Below, one piece after another: positions 16,920 to 26,174 of a stretch of DNA of 64,000 nucleotides. The notes beneath the pieces were generated by a model that searched no databases, had not been told where the DNA came from, and saw nothing but the letters and a program-made list of their open reading frames with translations. Positions within the stretch are counted from its first letter, which is position 1. The number at the start of each line of letters is the position of its first letter. The position numbers and the translations under genes are program-made. Origin of the DNA: Pseudomonas sp. StFLB209 (GTDB lineage Bacteria; Pseudomonadota; Gammaproteobacteria; Pseudomonadales; Pseudomonadaceae); NCBI RefSeq assembly GCF_000829415.1, contig NZ_AP014637.1:62001-126000 (forward strand). The letters run 5' to 3'.

Positions 16920-16949
16920 AGGCCGATTCTGATTTTCTGGAATCGGCCT
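16920..16949 (+). terminator. Hairpin after the BRO-N gene
   Basis: Perfect 10-bp stem AGGCCGATTC/GAATCGGCCT with a 10-nt loop, 36 nt after the stop. It lacks a T-run, so it may be a weak terminator or a 3'-end stabiliser. Confidence 0.5.
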
Positions 16950-17096
16950 GTGTCGGACTGTGTGGCAGGTGTCAGTGAGGTTAAAACGATGACTACTATT
17001 TTCCGGCGACCTCCATAACAGCGGGCTTAGCATGGACTCGTTTCAGAAAGACTCATCCTATCTGTCCAACAAATGAAGTCAGGCAGAGCAGCGCGC

Positions 17097-17137
17097 ATGA
17101 CCATAATCCATTCATCGGACACGAACAAAGACATTAC
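17097..17137 (+). pseudogene. 5' fragment of an interrupted antitoxin-like gene
   Basis: ATG at 17097 opens a frame of 13 codons plus 2 nt (MTIIHSSDTNKDI) that ends at the TTAC directly before the tnpB element. Joined to 18329-18452 it gives an uninterrupted frame of 54 codons. See the 3' fragment for homology. Confidence 0.7.
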
Positions 17138-18328
17138 CAAGCTGGCGCGAAAAGTCCCTTCCTTCAGGTGGGGGATGAAAGCGCCACCGCGAAGCGGTCA
17201 TAGGGGTTAAGATCCATAAAACCGCCCTATCCTATGTTTCATGACTGAAATGAAAGCGACCAAAACCCTCAAGATTCGAGTGCGAGACAAGCACGCAGCG
17301 CAGCTGCGTGAAGCGTCTCGCGCTGTGAATTTTGTGTGGAACTACGTAAACGAGTTGAGCAGTCGCTCGATTCGTGAGCGTGGTCGTTTTCTGTCGGCGT
17401 TCGACATTCACAAGTACACCAACGGGGCCAGCAAAGACCTGGGACTGCACAGCCAATCCGTGCAGGCTGTTGCCGACGAATATGTCACACGGCGCAAGCA
17501 GTTCAAAAAGCGCCAGCTCCGCTGGCGCTGCTCGGGCGGCGCCCGGCGCAGTCTGGGTTGGCTGCCCTTCAAGGTCGGCGCTGCTGTCTGGAAAAACGGC
17601 CAGGTCGTCTTCAACAGACAGCCCTTCAAGGTCTGGGACAGCTACGGCCTGGCGGGCTTTAAATTCAGATCCGGTAGCTTCAACGAAGACACCCGTGGAC
17701 GCTGGTATTTCAACGTCGTGGTCGAGGTCGACCGGCAGTTATCGCCAAGCCAGGACGCAGTGGGTATCGACCTCGGACTGAAAACCACGGCCACCTGCAG
17801 CGACGGTCATCGCCTTGAAAGCGGCAGGTTCTACCGGGATCTGGAGAGCGCCCTGGGCACGGCCCAGCGTGCCGGCAAGAAGGCTCGTGTACGGGCGATT
17901 CACGCCAAGATTGCGAACCGCCGCAAGGATTGCCTGCATAAGTTCAGCAACGCGCTGGTCGCGCGTTGTGGCGTCATTGTGGTGGGCGATGTGAACTCAC
18001 TGAAACTCGCGAAAACCAGGATGGCCAAGTCGGTGCTGGACGCCGGCTGGGGCCAATTGAAAACCATGCTGGAATACAAATGCGATCACGCAGGCACGGT
18101 TTTCAAGGTTGTCAGCGAGAGAAACACCACCCAAACCTGTTCGAGCTGCAAGCAATTGCCGGACTCGAGGCCCAGAGGTATCGCAGGGCTTGGAATAAGG
18201 GAATGGACTTGTTGTGGGTGTGGTGCCACCCACGACCGCGACGTCAACGCCGCAAAGAACATTCTCGCGCTCGGGCATGAGCGTCCAGTTGTGGGAATCC
18301 CCGCCCTTTAGGACGGGGAGGATGTCAA
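17138..18328 (+). mobile_element. IS605/IS1341-type element with tnpB only
   Basis: The left end follows a TTAC (17134-17137) and starts CAAGCTGGCGCGAAAAG with an imperfect hairpin (about 17153-17174). The right end carries the hairpin CCGCCC-TTTA-GGACGGGG and finishes GATGTCAA at 18328. TTAC/TCAA are the cleavage tetranucleotides known for IS608. There is no tnpA, so movement would need a transposase in trans. Excision restores a reading frame across the site. A boundary uncertainty of 3 nt (CGA) on the right remains. Confidence 0.8.
17241..18311 (+). CDS. tnpB: TnpB, RNA-guided nuclease of an IS605-type element, variant RuvC site
   Basis: Protein of 356 residues with an N-terminal helical domain, a RuvC domain and a zinc ribbon (CSSC...CCGC). 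RuvC-I Asp is D177 (GIDLGLK) and RuvC-III Asp is D334 (HDRDVNAAKN). The usual RuvC-II Glu (IVVEDL) is replaced by Gly249 (VVGDVN). A Glu occurs at E293 in SERNTTQTC, a place that has been described for TnpBs with rearranged catalytic sites. So it may be active through a shifted glutamate or be nuclease-dead. ATG 17241 or 17250 could start it. The omega RNA should overlap its 3' end. Confidence 0.92.
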   Translation: MTEMKATKTLKIRVRDKHAAQLREASRAVNFVWNYVNELSSRSIRERGRFLSAFDIHKYTNGASKDLGLHSQSVQAVADEYVTRRKQFKKRQLRWRCSGGARRSLGWLPFKVGAAVWKNGQVVFNRQPFKVWDSYGLAGFKFRSGSFNEDTRGRWYFNVVVEVDRQLSPSQDAVGIDLGLKTTATCSDGHRLESGRFYRDLESALGTAQRAGKKARVRAIHAKIANRRKDCLHKFSNALVARCGVIVVGDVNSLKLAKTRMAKSVLDAGWGQLKTMLEYKCDHAGTVFKVVSERNTTQTCSSCKQLPDSRPRGIAGLGIREWTCCGCGATHDRDVNAAKNILALGHERPVVGIPAL

Positions 18329-18344
18329 CGAGTTTCTGAGCATG
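18285..18344 (+). ncRNA. Omega RNA 3' region and guide of the first tnpB element
   Basis: For TnpB elements the guide RNA covers the 3' end of tnpB and the right end, and its guide is the flanking DNA. The conserved right end (GAATCCCCGCCC...GATGTCAA, to 18328) is followed by the guide starting CGAGTTTCTGAGC. That guide matches the interrupted host gene, i.e. the donor site after excision. RNA ends are predicted, not seen. Confidence 0.45.
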
Positions 18345-18452
18345 TTCCTGGAAGATCCAAACCCTGACGTACTCTTCAGAGTTTTTCAGGAAATCGCCAA
18401 GGCTCACGAAAAGTCACGGCTTGCGCAGGACTCAAGTATCGGCCGCGCCTGA
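18329..18452 (+). pseudogene. 3' fragment of an interrupted antitoxin-like gene
   Basis: Joined to 17097-17137 it encodes a 54-residue protein containing FLEDPNPDVLFRVFQEIAKA and KSRLAQDSSIGRA. This resembles the helical core of small addiction-module antidote proteins (DNA-binding prophage protein family, usual pattern LEDxDPxxxxxALxxVAxAxGMSQLA). Even rejoined it ends early at the helix-turn-helix (SSIGRA, then stop), so it was probably truncated before or after the insertion. No toxin gene is adjacent. Confidence 0.6.
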
Positions 18453-18500
18453 CCGGTCTGCCATGACCCGCCGACCAAGCGGACCATAAGCCATGCTCAT

Positions 18501-18962
18501 CTACAGCCGCGCAGCCGACATCCCAGCCGCCCCATTCGGAAACAACTGGTGAGTCAGTTCACCAATCTTGGCCTCGGCATTGATGAACTTCGAGAAGGCC
18601 ATGCCGCCACTGCGCGAGTCGTATTCAGCCTGCCCCACTTGTACGCCGTGCTGAAACACGCGGATGTCGGCATAACTCATGTAGATCGTGAAATCCCAAC
18701 TCCAGCGACCGATATAGGTCGTCGACAGCGGACAAACTGCGGGGTTGCTGTTGGCTGCGAGTTGACGGATCTGGAAACCTTTCTCGCGCAGCAGGCGCTC
18801 ATAGCTGGCCTGAAAACCTGGGCGCAGGCCTTCTGCCGGAATCATGCAGATCACCGGCTCCATTGCCGCAGACAAGGACACCGGGGTCACGGTCTGCTTG
18901 ATGCTGCAACCGCTCACCAGCAAAGCTGCAAAAAGGGTCAGGGACAGGGACAAACAGCGCAT
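18501..18962 (-). CDS. Sbal_3080-type lipoprotein
   Basis: Lipoprotein of 153 residues. The signal peptide ends in a lipobox (LLVSGC, Cys19), followed by a domain with CMIPAEGLRPGF and a conserved WSWDFTIYMSYADI segment that fits the Sbal_3080 lipoprotein family. Function is unknown. Ser at +2 predicts outer-membrane sorting. It is divergent from fecI. Confidence 0.8.
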   Translation of the reverse strand: MRCLSLSLTLFAALLVSGCSIKQTVTPVSLSAAMEPVICMIPAEGLRPGFQASYERLLREKGFQIRQLAANSNPAVCPLSTTYIGRWSWDFTIYMSYADIRVFQHGVQVGQAEYDSRSGGMAFSKFINAEAKIGELTHQLFPNGAAGMSAARL

Positions 18963-19093
18963 ACGACCTCCATGCCGAAATTGAGGGGCGCGAGGTTAAC
19001 ACGGCAGGCTGACCACTGCCGCACAACGAGCATTTGCTCCACCCGCCCTGGCGCGCATAAGATGCGAACAGTTCCCAAAGAGTACTTGCTCTC

Positions 19094-19624
19094 ATGTCAA
19101 CCTTGGACGACGCCTACTCACAGCAGGTGCTGGGCTATTACACCGCTCATCACGGCTGGATTCATGCCTGGCTGAACAAGCGCCTGGGCAATGCCAGCGA
19201 TGCGGCGGACCTGGCCCATGATGTGTTCGTGCGCTTGCTGGCCCGGCCACGGCAGTTCGACAGCGACAGCCATGCACGGGCCTATTTGCACACCATGTCG
19301 CGGCATGTATGCGTGGACTTCTGGCGGCGCCGCGAGGTAGAGCATGCATGGTTCGAGGTGCTGGCCAGCAGACCGGAAACCTACGCGCCCTCGGAAGAGC
19401 ATCGGGCGGTGATTCTCGAAGCGCTGCAACAGGTCCACACCATGCTCGCCAAGCTGCCGCCCCGAGTGGCCGAGGCTTTCTTGCTGGCGCAGCTCGATGG
19501 CCTGACCTACCGCAAGATCGCCGAGCAACTGGGCGTCTCGCAACGCACGGTGACCAAATACCTGGCCCAGGCCATGTTCCAATGCCTGTTGCTGGAAGTA
19601 GAGCTGGATGAAGCCCTCGTCTGA
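19094..19624 (+). CDS. fecI: ECF sigma factor of the FecI iron-signalling type
   Basis: Sigma factor of 176 residues with region 2 (DLAHDVFVRLLARP, YLHTMSRHVCVDFWRRR) and region 4 (LPPRVAEAFLLAQLDGLTYRKIAEQLGVS). It would direct transcription of the downstream receptor when released by its FecR partner. The 3' end overlaps fecR by 17 nt. Grouping with fecR and a signalling receptor identifies a cell-surface signalling system. Confidence 0.93.
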   Translation: MSTLDDAYSQQVLGYYTAHHGWIHAWLNKRLGNASDAADLAHDVFVRLLARPRQFDSDSHARAYLHTMSRHVCVDFWRRREVEHAWFEVLASRPETYAPSEEHRAVILEALQQVHTMLAKLPPRVAEAFLLAQLDGLTYRKIAEQLGVSQRTVTKYLAQAMFQCLLLEVELDEALV

Positions 19625-20579
19625 ATCACTGGACCACGCCGTTCTCAAACAGGCTGCGCACTGGTACGCGCGGTTGCAGGCCGAGAACGACCCGCACCTG
19701 CACGCTGACTGGCAACGCTGGCATGACCAGCACGACAGTCACCGGCGTGCCTGGCAGTATGTCGAGCGGATCAGTGCGCGCTTCTCGCCCCTGCAAGGCG
19801 AGCGCGACACTGCACGGGCCACGTTGGCCGGGGCGCGGCAAGTACGGCAGAGCCGGCGTAATCTGTTGCTGGGCCTGGCGCTGTTCGGCGGTGCAGCGCT
19901 GCTGGCGCGGCTCGGCTGGCGACCGCTGGAACAGAACCTGCTGGCCTGGCGTGCCGATCAGCGCACTGCCGTGGGTGAAGTTCGCGCCCTGCGCCTGGAT
20001 GACGGCACACGCCTGTGGCTCAACAGCGACAGCGCCCTGAACATCGCTTACACCGCCCAACAGCGGGTGTTGCAACTGGTGCGCGGCGAAGTGCTGATCG
20101 ACACTGCCATGGATCCTCGCCCGTTTTTCGTCGACACTGCCGAAGGCCGCTTGCAGGCACTCGGCACGCGCTTCAGTGTGCAGCAGGAAACCACCGACAC
20201 CCGGCTGAGTGTGTTCGACGGCGCGGTAGCGATTCGTATGGGCGACAGCGCCAGCATCGCCGCCGTGGTCAACGCCGGCCATGAACGGCGCTTCAATCGC
20301 GAACAACTGGGCACCGAACAACCGGTCAACGCCGGCCGGCAAAGCTGGAGCCGTGGCATTCTGCAAGCCGACAACCAGCCGCTGGCCGACGTCATCGCCG
20401 AACTGCGGCGCTATCACCACGGGCATATCGGCGTCGCACCAGAAGTCGCCGGGCTCAAGGTAGTGGGCACCTTCCCGCAGGACGACCTGCCGCAGACCCT
20501 GAGCATGTTGAGCAGCGCGCTGCCAATCCGCGTGGAGCAAACCTTGCCTTGGTGGATCAGTCTGGAAGCCATACATTGA
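19608..20579 (+). CDS. fecR: FecR family anti-sigma factor/transmembrane sensor
   Basis: Protein of 323 residues. The N-terminal cytoplasmic DUF4880-type segment has HWYARLQ and HADWQRWHDQHDSHRRAW. A single transmembrane helix (about residues 84-101, LLLGLALFGGAALLARLG) precedes a periplasmic FecR domain (DDGTRLWLNSDSAL, VVGTFPQDDLPQTLSML). It receives the signal from the receptor's STN domain and controls FecI. Start ATG lies inside fecI. Confidence 0.93.
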   Translation: MKPSSESLDHAVLKQAAHWYARLQAENDPHLHADWQRWHDQHDSHRRAWQYVERISARFSPLQGERDTARATLAGARQVRQSRRNLLLGLALFGGAALLARLGWRPLEQNLLAWRADQRTAVGEVRALRLDDGTRLWLNSDSALNIAYTAQQRVLQLVRGEVLIDTAMDPRPFFVDTAEGRLQALGTRFSVQQETTDTRLSVFDGAVAIRMGDSASIAAVVNAGHERRFNREQLGTEQPVNAGRQSWSRGILQADNQPLADVIAELRRYHHGHIGVAPEVAGLKVVGTFPQDDLPQTLSMLSSALPIRVEQTLPWWISLEAIH

Positions 20580-20587
20580 ACGTCATT

Positions 20588-20602
20588 TGAAAATTATTTT
20601 CA
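20588..20602. promoter_or_regulatory. Candidate Fur box
   Basis: Perfect 15-nt dyad TGAAAAT-T-ATTTTCA between fecR and the receptor gene. It resembles a Fur operator (repeated NAT triplets), which would repress the receptor under iron-replete conditions. Confidence 0.5.
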
Positions 20603-20679
20603 TTCAGGTGTTCCTCTTTCGGCGGCTCATCCGAATTAGCTGAAAACAACCCACACACCATCAGCTAACAGGACCACCC

Positions 20680-23028
20680 ATGTACCGCTTGCCCGCCGCC
20701 TCGTTACGCCCCCTGAGCCTGGCCATCGCCCTGGCTGTGCTCAGCCCGCTCAGCCACGCCGCCGAGCAGTACCGCCTGGAATCCGGGCCGTTGTCGACCC
20801 AACTCAACCGCTTCGCTGCCCAGGCCGGAATCTTCCTGGTCAGCGACGGCAGCCTGACCGAAGGCCAACAGAGCCGGGTGCTGGACGGCAGCTACAGCGT
20901 GGAACAGGCGCTGGCGATCCTGCTCGAAGGCAGCGGGCTGGAGGCGGTGAAGACCGGGGAGAAGCGTTACGAGGTACGGCCACGGGCAAACAGTACCGGG
21001 CTTGAGCTGTCGGCAGTGAGCATTTCAGGCAAGGCACCGGGGTCGATTACCGAGGGGACCGGCTCTTATACGACCGGGTCTACGAGTAGTTCGACGCGCT
21101 TGAACCTGACACCGCAGGAAACGCCGCAATCGGTGACGGTGATTACACGGCAGCGGATGGAAGATCAGAAGCTGGATGACTTGGCCGATGCGCTGGATGC
21201 CACAACCGGCATTGTGGTCAAACCTCTGGTTTACGGTGGCGATGCCCCCCAAATTCTTTCCAGAGGTTCAAGCATCAACAACTTCCAGATTGATGGTGTG
21301 CCCACCTCCTCGGCAATGGGCAACTACCTGCAAGCCACTGCCATGTATGACCGGATTGAAGTGGTGCGGGGTGCCACAGGTATCATGAGTGGTCTGGGCA
21401 AACCGTCGGCGACCATTAATATGGTCCGCAAGCGGCCAACCTTCGACCCCCAGGTATCCTTTACCGCCGAAGCCGGCAATTGGGACCGCTATGGCAGTGG
21501 CGTTGATGTCTCCGGTCCGATGACAGACAGCGGTAATGTGCGAGGACGCCTGGTTGCCGACTATAAGCATCAGCACGGCTGGACCGACAACTATGAACAA
21601 GAAAGGGTCACGCTGTACGGCATCAGCGAAATCGATTTGAGTGATGACACGCTGCTCACGCTCGGCTTTAGCAACATTGCCAAGAAAACCAATTCCCAGG
21701 CCGCGTTAATGCCAATGCTCTATAGCGACGGCAGCAAGATCGATTTAAAGCCTTCAGATATAAAAACGCCAGACTGGGCATTTTACGATCACGACCTCAC
21801 CAGTTTCTTTGCTTCCATAGAGCACACGTTCGGCTCGGGATGGAGTATCAAAAGCGAGCTTTCCCACGCACGGTATGAATACGAAAGCCTCTATGCTACC
21901 TCTACGGGGGCTATCAACAAGAGCACGGGAGCCGGTGGACGCCTGCTAAGCCCCTATTGGGTCAATACGACAGAACAGGAAAACCTGGACACTTATCTGA
22001 CCGGTCCGTTTTCACTGCTCGGACGCGAGCATGAATTCATTGGTGGTGTAACCCTGACAAACATCCACGCCGATGGCAGCAACTACACCATGGTCCCTTC
22101 GACCTACCTGATTCCCACTATTTTCACATGGGCCGATGACACACCAAAACCGCACTATAACAAGACAGGGAAAACTGACCGCCACGAGCATCAGTACAAT
22201 GCCTACATGAGTTCCCGCTTCCACCTCACCGATAGCACAAGCCTACTGGTCGGCGGACGCCTGACAGACTGGAAAAACAACAATGACACCCTGACCCTGT
22301 CGACAGGCCGAGTAACCAAGAGCCGCAGCCGGGAAACAGGAATCTTCACCCCCTACCTTGGCCTTGTGCATGCTTTGAATGACACGTGGTCGCTCTATGG
22401 CAGCTACACCAAGATCTTCCAGCCTCAGGATTCGCTGGTCAGCCAATATGTAACTTCTCCAGAGCCGGAGGACGGTACCAGCATCGAGGCCGGTATCAAG
22501 GCCAGCTTTCAAGATGGCCGGCTCAATTCCAGCCTTTCGCTGTTCCGCACCAATCAGGACAATCTGGCGGTATGGAACAACGCCAGCAACGGCTACGAAA
22601 TGTACAACAACACGGCAACCGAAGGTGCCGAACTCGAATTCAACGGCGCACTCGCAGAGGGTTGGAACTTCAGTAGCGGCTATGTCTACAGTGTGACCCG
22701 CAACGATGAAGACCAGCGGATTATCACCCGTGCACCACGGCACAGTTTCAAGACGTTCACGACTTATCGCCTACCGGGAGACCTGAGCAAGTTTACCGTC
22801 GGCGGTGGATTCAACTGGGAAAGCAAGACCGGCGATGACCTGAAGGTCATGCATCAAGGCAGTTATACCTTGGTCAATCTGATGGGCCGTTACGAGATCA
22901 ACCAGCATCTTTCGGTCTCCGCCAACATCAACAACCTGTTTGACAAGGAGTACATCATCTCGGCCGGTGTGCGCGGCTCGTACGGCATGCCACGCAATTT
23001 CATGACCTCGCTGAAATACACCTACTGA
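20680..23028 (+). CDS. TonB-dependent siderophore receptor with STN signalling domain
   Basis: Outer-membrane receptor of 782 residues. A signal peptide (cleaved near SHAAEQ) is followed by the STN domain (about 30-105, YRLESGPLSTQLNRFAAQ), a plug (about 140-260, ETPQSVTVITRQRMEDQ, RGATGIMSGLGKPSATINM) and a 22-strand barrel ending in KYTY. It imports a ferric siderophore and signals to FecR. The ligand is not deducible; no siderophore genes are present. The stretch from about 21.6 to 22.4 kb looks more AT-rich than the gene ends, suggesting exchange of the barrel. Confidence 0.92.
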   Translation: MYRLPAASLRPLSLAIALAVLSPLSHAAEQYRLESGPLSTQLNRFAAQAGIFLVSDGSLTEGQQSRVLDGSYSVEQALAILLEGSGLEAVKTGEKRYEVRPRANSTGLELSAVSISGKAPGSITEGTGSYTTGSTSSSTRLNLTPQETPQSVTVITRQRMEDQKLDDLADALDATTGIVVKPLVYGGDAPQILSRGSSINNFQIDGVPTSSAMGNYLQATAMYDRIEVVRGATGIMSGLGKPSATINMVRKRPTFDPQVSFTAEAGNWDRYGSGVDVSGPMTDSGNVRGRLVADYKHQHGWTDNYEQERVTLYGISEIDLSDDTLLTLGFSNIAKKTNSQAALMPMLYSDGSKIDLKPSDIKTPDWAFYDHDLTSFFASIEHTFGSGWSIKSELSHARYEYESLYATSTGAINKSTGAGGRLLSPYWVNTTEQENLDTYLTGPFSLLGREHEFIGGVTLTNIHADGSNYTMVPSTYLIPTIFTWADDTPKPHYNKTGKTDRHEHQYNAYMSSRFHLTDSTSLLVGGRLTDWKNNNDTLTLSTGRVTKSRSRETGIFTPYLGLVHALNDTWSLYGSYTKIFQPQDSLVSQYVTSPEPEDGTSIEAGIKASFQDGRLNSSLSLFRTNQDNLAVWNNASNGYEMYNNTATEGAELEFNGALAEGWNFSSGYVYSVTRNDEDQRIITRAPRHSFKTFTTYRLPGDLSKFTVGGGFNWESKTGDDLKVMHQGSYTLVNLMGRYEINQHLSVSANINNLFDKEYIISAGVRGSYGMPRNFMTSLKYTY

Positions 23029-23061
23029 CTTGCAACACCCGCGCTACCTTTACAGATTTCT

Positions 23062-23080
23062 CATGCCGTCAGTCGGCATG
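23062..23080. terminator. Hairpin after the siderophore receptor
   Basis: Seven-base stem CATGCCG/CGGCATG with a 5-nt loop, between the receptor and the convergent small gene. There is no T-run on either strand. Confidence 0.5.
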
Positions 23081-23111
23081 GGAAACCTGTGACGAAAAAA
23101 CCGTCAGCCAT

Positions 23112-23369
23112 TCACTCACTCAACCAATGCGGTTTGCGAGGAAAACCGATGTGATAGACCAGCCCTTGCACAGATTCCTGCCGCCCTGCGACATCCACCA
23201 TCGACAGGGTTTTCTCCAGACCGATAATCCAGCCTCTGGGCGAGTCGCTCAAACAACGATTGAGCAGCTCAATCTGCTGTTCACTGGCCTCGTCGATCTG
23301 AGGACCGGATGTTTCTGCCGTACCGATCACTATGCGCTTGACGAAGCGAATCTCTTTCAGGTCTGACAT
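23112..23369 (-). CDS. Hypothetical 85-residue protein
   Basis: Not recognised. It is soluble, without signal peptide or membrane segment, and contains GWIIGLEKTLSMVDVAGR and a C-terminal VYHIGFPRKPHW. A strong Shine-Dalgarno (AAGGAGA, 6 nt before the ATG) supports it as a real gene. It lies alone, convergent with the receptor gene. Confidence 0.65.
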   Translation of the reverse strand: MSDLKEIRFVKRIVIGTAETSGPQIDEASEQQIELLNRCLSDSPRGWIIGLEKTLSMVDVAGRQESVQGLVYHIGFPRKPHWLSE

Positions 23370-23494
23370 CGGCTATCTCCTTGGCGGGCTGTGCGCTGTG
23401 ATCACAACGCTGACCACAGCATAAACCCATCATTCATGGTTCCGTTAACAGATGAAAGCGGAGTGCCACATCACACCAATGAGCCAACGGCCTG

Positions 23495-26014
23495 CTACAA
23501 CGCCCTGCCCAAAAACCCCGCAGTCCGGCTTTCAGTACACCGCGCCACATCCCGCGGCACACCGCTTACCACCACCTTCCCGCCAGCATCCCCGGCACCG
23601 GGGCCGATATCGATCACCCAGTCACTCTGGGCCACCACCCGCATGTCGTGTTCGACCACCACCACGGTGTGCCCGGCATCCACCAGCCGGTTAAGTTGCA
23701 CCAGCAGGCGGTCGATGTCTTGCGGGTGCAGGCCGTTGGTGGGTTCGTCGAGGACGTAGAGGGTCGCACCGCGGGCGTTGCGTTGCAATTCGGTGGCGAG
23801 TTTGATGCGCTGCGCTTCACCGCCGGACAGTTCGGTGGCCGGCTGGCCGAGGCGCAGGTAGCCCAGGCCGATGTCCTTGAGCACTTGCAGCGCGCGGCGT
23901 GGTGCGGCCTGTTCGGCAAACACCTCGTAGGCCTGGTCGACGGTCAGTTGCAGCACTTGCGCGATGTTCAGGCCATTCCAGCTGACGGTCAGGGTCTGCG
24001 GGTTGTAGCGGGCGCCGTGGCAGGTCGGGCATGGCGCGTAGACGCTGGGCATGAACAGCAGCTCGACACTGACGAAGCCCTCGCCTTCGCACTTTTCGCA
24101 GCGGCCCTTGGCGACGTTGAACGAGAACTGCCCGGCATCGAAACCCAGCGCTTTGGCTTGCTCGGTGGCGGCAAACAGTTTGCGGATGTGGTCGAACAGC
24201 CCGGTGTAGGTTGCCAGGTTCGAGCGTGGCGTGCGGCCGATGGGTTTCTGGTCAACCTGTACCAGACGCTTGAGGCCGTCGAGCCCGGCGCTGATCCGGC
24301 CGCCGGTGGTCTGTTGCGGTTCGTCCTCCAGGCTCTGCTCGGCAGCGTCGGTCGGCGCTTCGCTGTGCCCCAGGTGTGCACCGACCAGCTCCAGCAGCGC
24401 CTGGCTGACCAGGCTGGATTTGCCGGAGCCGGAAATACCGGTGACCGAGGTGAAGCAGCCCAGCGGAAAATCAGCGCTCAGGTCGTTGAGATTGTTGCGG
24501 GTGACGCCTTCCAGGCGCAGCCAGTCTTTGCCCACGCGCGGCGTGTGCCCAGCCTGGACGGCAGGGCTGAACAGGTAATGCCGGGTGCTGGAGGCCTCGA
24601 CCTGCGCAAGGCCCGCTGGCGGGCCGCTGTACAGCACCTGGCCGCCCTGTTCGCCGGCGGCCGGGCCGACATCGATCAGCCAGTCGGCACGGCGCATGGT
24701 GTCCAGGTCATGCTCGACCACGTACACCGAGTTGCCCGCCGCCTTGAGGCGTTGCAGGGCTTCGAACAGCGCCTCGCTGTCGGCTGGGTGCAGACCGGCT
24801 GAGGGCTCGTCGAGCACGTAGATCACCCCGAACAGCTGTGAGTTGAGCTGGGTGGCCAGGCGCAGGCGTTGCAGCTCACCGGACGACAACGTCGGGGTGC
24901 TGCGCTCCAGCGCCAGGTAGCCCAGCCCCAGGTCGATCAGGGTGGTGATGCGTTCAAGCAGTTCCACAGCGATGCGCTGCGCGGCCAGGCGTTTTTCCAT
25001 CGAAGAATCCGGCTCGTCCTGTTCCAGCCAGTCCGGCGCGTCGACCCGCTGCAGCAGCGCGGCCAGTTGTTGTAACGGCAGCTGCGACAGCGCCGCGATA
25101 TCCAGCCCGGCGAAGGTGACGCTCAGCGCTTGCGGTTTGAGGCGTTTGCCCCCGCAGGACGGGCACGGGCTGGCGCGCATGTATTGCGCCACGCGCTTGC
25201 GCATCTGGGCACTCTGCGAATGCATGAAGGTGTGCAACAGATAACGCCGGGCGCCGCTGAAGGTGCCCTGGTAACTGGGTTCGAGCTTGCGCTTGAGGGC
25301 CTCACGGGTCTGCGCCGGAGTCAGGCCGGCGTACACCGGCACGGTGGGGGTTTCGTCGGTGAACAGGATCCAGTCGCGCTGCTGCCTGGGCAGGTCACGC
25401 CAGGGAACATCGACGTCGTAACCCAGGGTCACCAGAATGTCGCGCAGGTTCTGGCCTTGCCAGGCCAGCGGCCAGGCCGCGACCGCCCGCTCACGAATGG
25501 TCAACGACGGATCAGGCACCATCGACTGTTCCGTGACCTCATGCACCCGGCCCAAGCCATGGCACTGCGGGCAGGCGCCTTGCGGGGTGTTGGCCGAAAA
25601 ATCTTCGGCATACAGCAGCGGCTGGCCGGCCGGGTAACGGCCGGCCCGCGAGTAGAGCATGCGGATCAGGCTCGACAAGGTCGTGACGCTGCCCACCGAC
25701 GACCGCGCACTGGGGGTGCCACGCTGCTGTTGCAGAGCCACCGCCGGCGGCAGACCGTCGATGGCATCGACGTCCGGGACGCCGACCTGATCGATCAGCC
25801 GCCGTGCGTAAGGGGCTACCGACTCGAAGTAACGGCGCTGGGCCTCGGCATACAGGGTCGAGAACGCCAGTGACGACTTGCCCGAGCCGGAAACCCCGGT
25901 GAACACCACCAGGGCATCGCGGGGAATGTCGACATCGACGTTCTTGAGGTTGTGCTCGCGGGCACCGCGCACCCGGACGAAGCCTGAAAAAGCGGTCGAT
26001 GGAGAAGCGGGCAT
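23495..26014 (-). CDS. UvrA-like excinuclease ATPase (short, UvrA2 type)
   Basis: ABC ATPase of 839 residues with two UvrA-type halves. Walker A sites are [12 protein letters not shown] (about residue 39) and [12 protein letters not shown] (about 525), and there are two LSGGE/LSSGE signatures. Zinc clusters are visible ([27 protein letters not shown] with CPTCHGARY). It is about 100 residues shorter than canonical UvrA (about 940), consistent with missing the UvrB-binding insert. Such UvrA2 proteins are linked to drug or damage tolerance; the role here is unknown. Single gene. Confidence 0.9.
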   Translation of the reverse strand: MPASPSTAFSGFVRVRGAREHNLKNVDVDIPRDALVVFTGVSGSGKSSLAFSTLYAEAQRRYFESVAPYARRLIDQVGVPDVDAIDGLPPAVALQQQRGTPSARSSVGSVTTLSSLIRMLYSRAGRYPAGQPLLYAEDFSANTPQGACPQCHGLGRVHEVTEQSMVPDPSLTIRERAVAAWPLAWQGQNLRDILVTLGYDVDVPWRDLPRQQRDWILFTDETPTVPVYAGLTPAQTREALKRKLEPSYQGTFSGARRYLLHTFMHSQSAQMRKRVAQYMRASPCPSCGGKRLKPQALSVTFAGLDIAALSQLPLQQLAALLQRVDAPDWLEQDEPDSSMEKRLAAQRIAVELLERITTLIDLGLGYLALERSTPTLSSGELQRLRLATQLNSQLFGVIYVLDEPSAGLHPADSEALFEALQRLKAAGNSVYVVEHDLDTMRRADWLIDVGPAAGEQGGQVLYSGPPAGLAQVEASSTRHYLFSPAVQAGHTPRVGKDWLRLEGVTRNNLNDLSADFPLGCFTSVTGISGSGKSSLVSQALLELVGAHLGHSEAPTDAAEQSLEDEPQQTTGGRISAGLDGLKRLVQVDQKPIGRTPRSNLATYTGLFDHIRKLFAATEQAKALGFDAGQFSFNVAKGRCEKCEGEGFVSVELLFMPSVYAPCPTCHGARYNPQTLTVSWNGLNIAQVLQLTVDQAYEVFAEQAAPRRALQVLKDIGLGYLRLGQPATELSGGEAQRIKLATELQRNARGATLYVLDEPTNGLHPQDIDRLLVQLNRLVDAGHTVVVVEHDMRVVAQSDWVIDIGPGAGDAGGKVVVSGVPRDVARCTESRTAGFLGRAL

Positions 26015-26095
26015 CGGGGGTCCTTACTGCGACGGAATTTAAAAACAGTACTGTTCAGTCAGGCGCCCAAAGGCTGCGTCTGGCATGGCCCCTTC

Positions 26096-26109
26096 ACGAG
26101 CAAGCTCGT
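26096..26109. repeat. REP-type palindrome
   Basis: ACGAGC-AA-GCTCGT followed by TCCTACA, a typical Pseudomonas REP core. It lies between the UvrA-like gene and the next minus-strand gene. Confidence 0.6.
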
Positions 26110-26174
26110 TCCTACAGTGGCCCCCACAAAAGTTGTGGTGGTTATTCGAACGGTAGTGATTCGAAGGCTGAACG

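Noticed and set aside
16885..17096. Further coding remnants between the BRO-N gene and the broken antitoxin
   Set aside because: Only a hairpin at 16920-16949 was seen; no frame had a start signal or recognisable motif.
17241..18311. TnpB as a Cas12-like effector of a CRISPR locus
   Set aside because: No repeat array or cas1/cas2 is present; ends and size fit an IS605-type transposon.
17097..18452. Full toxin-antitoxin module at the first tnpB element
   Set aside because: Only an antitoxin-like fragment can be rebuilt; no toxin frame is found on either side.
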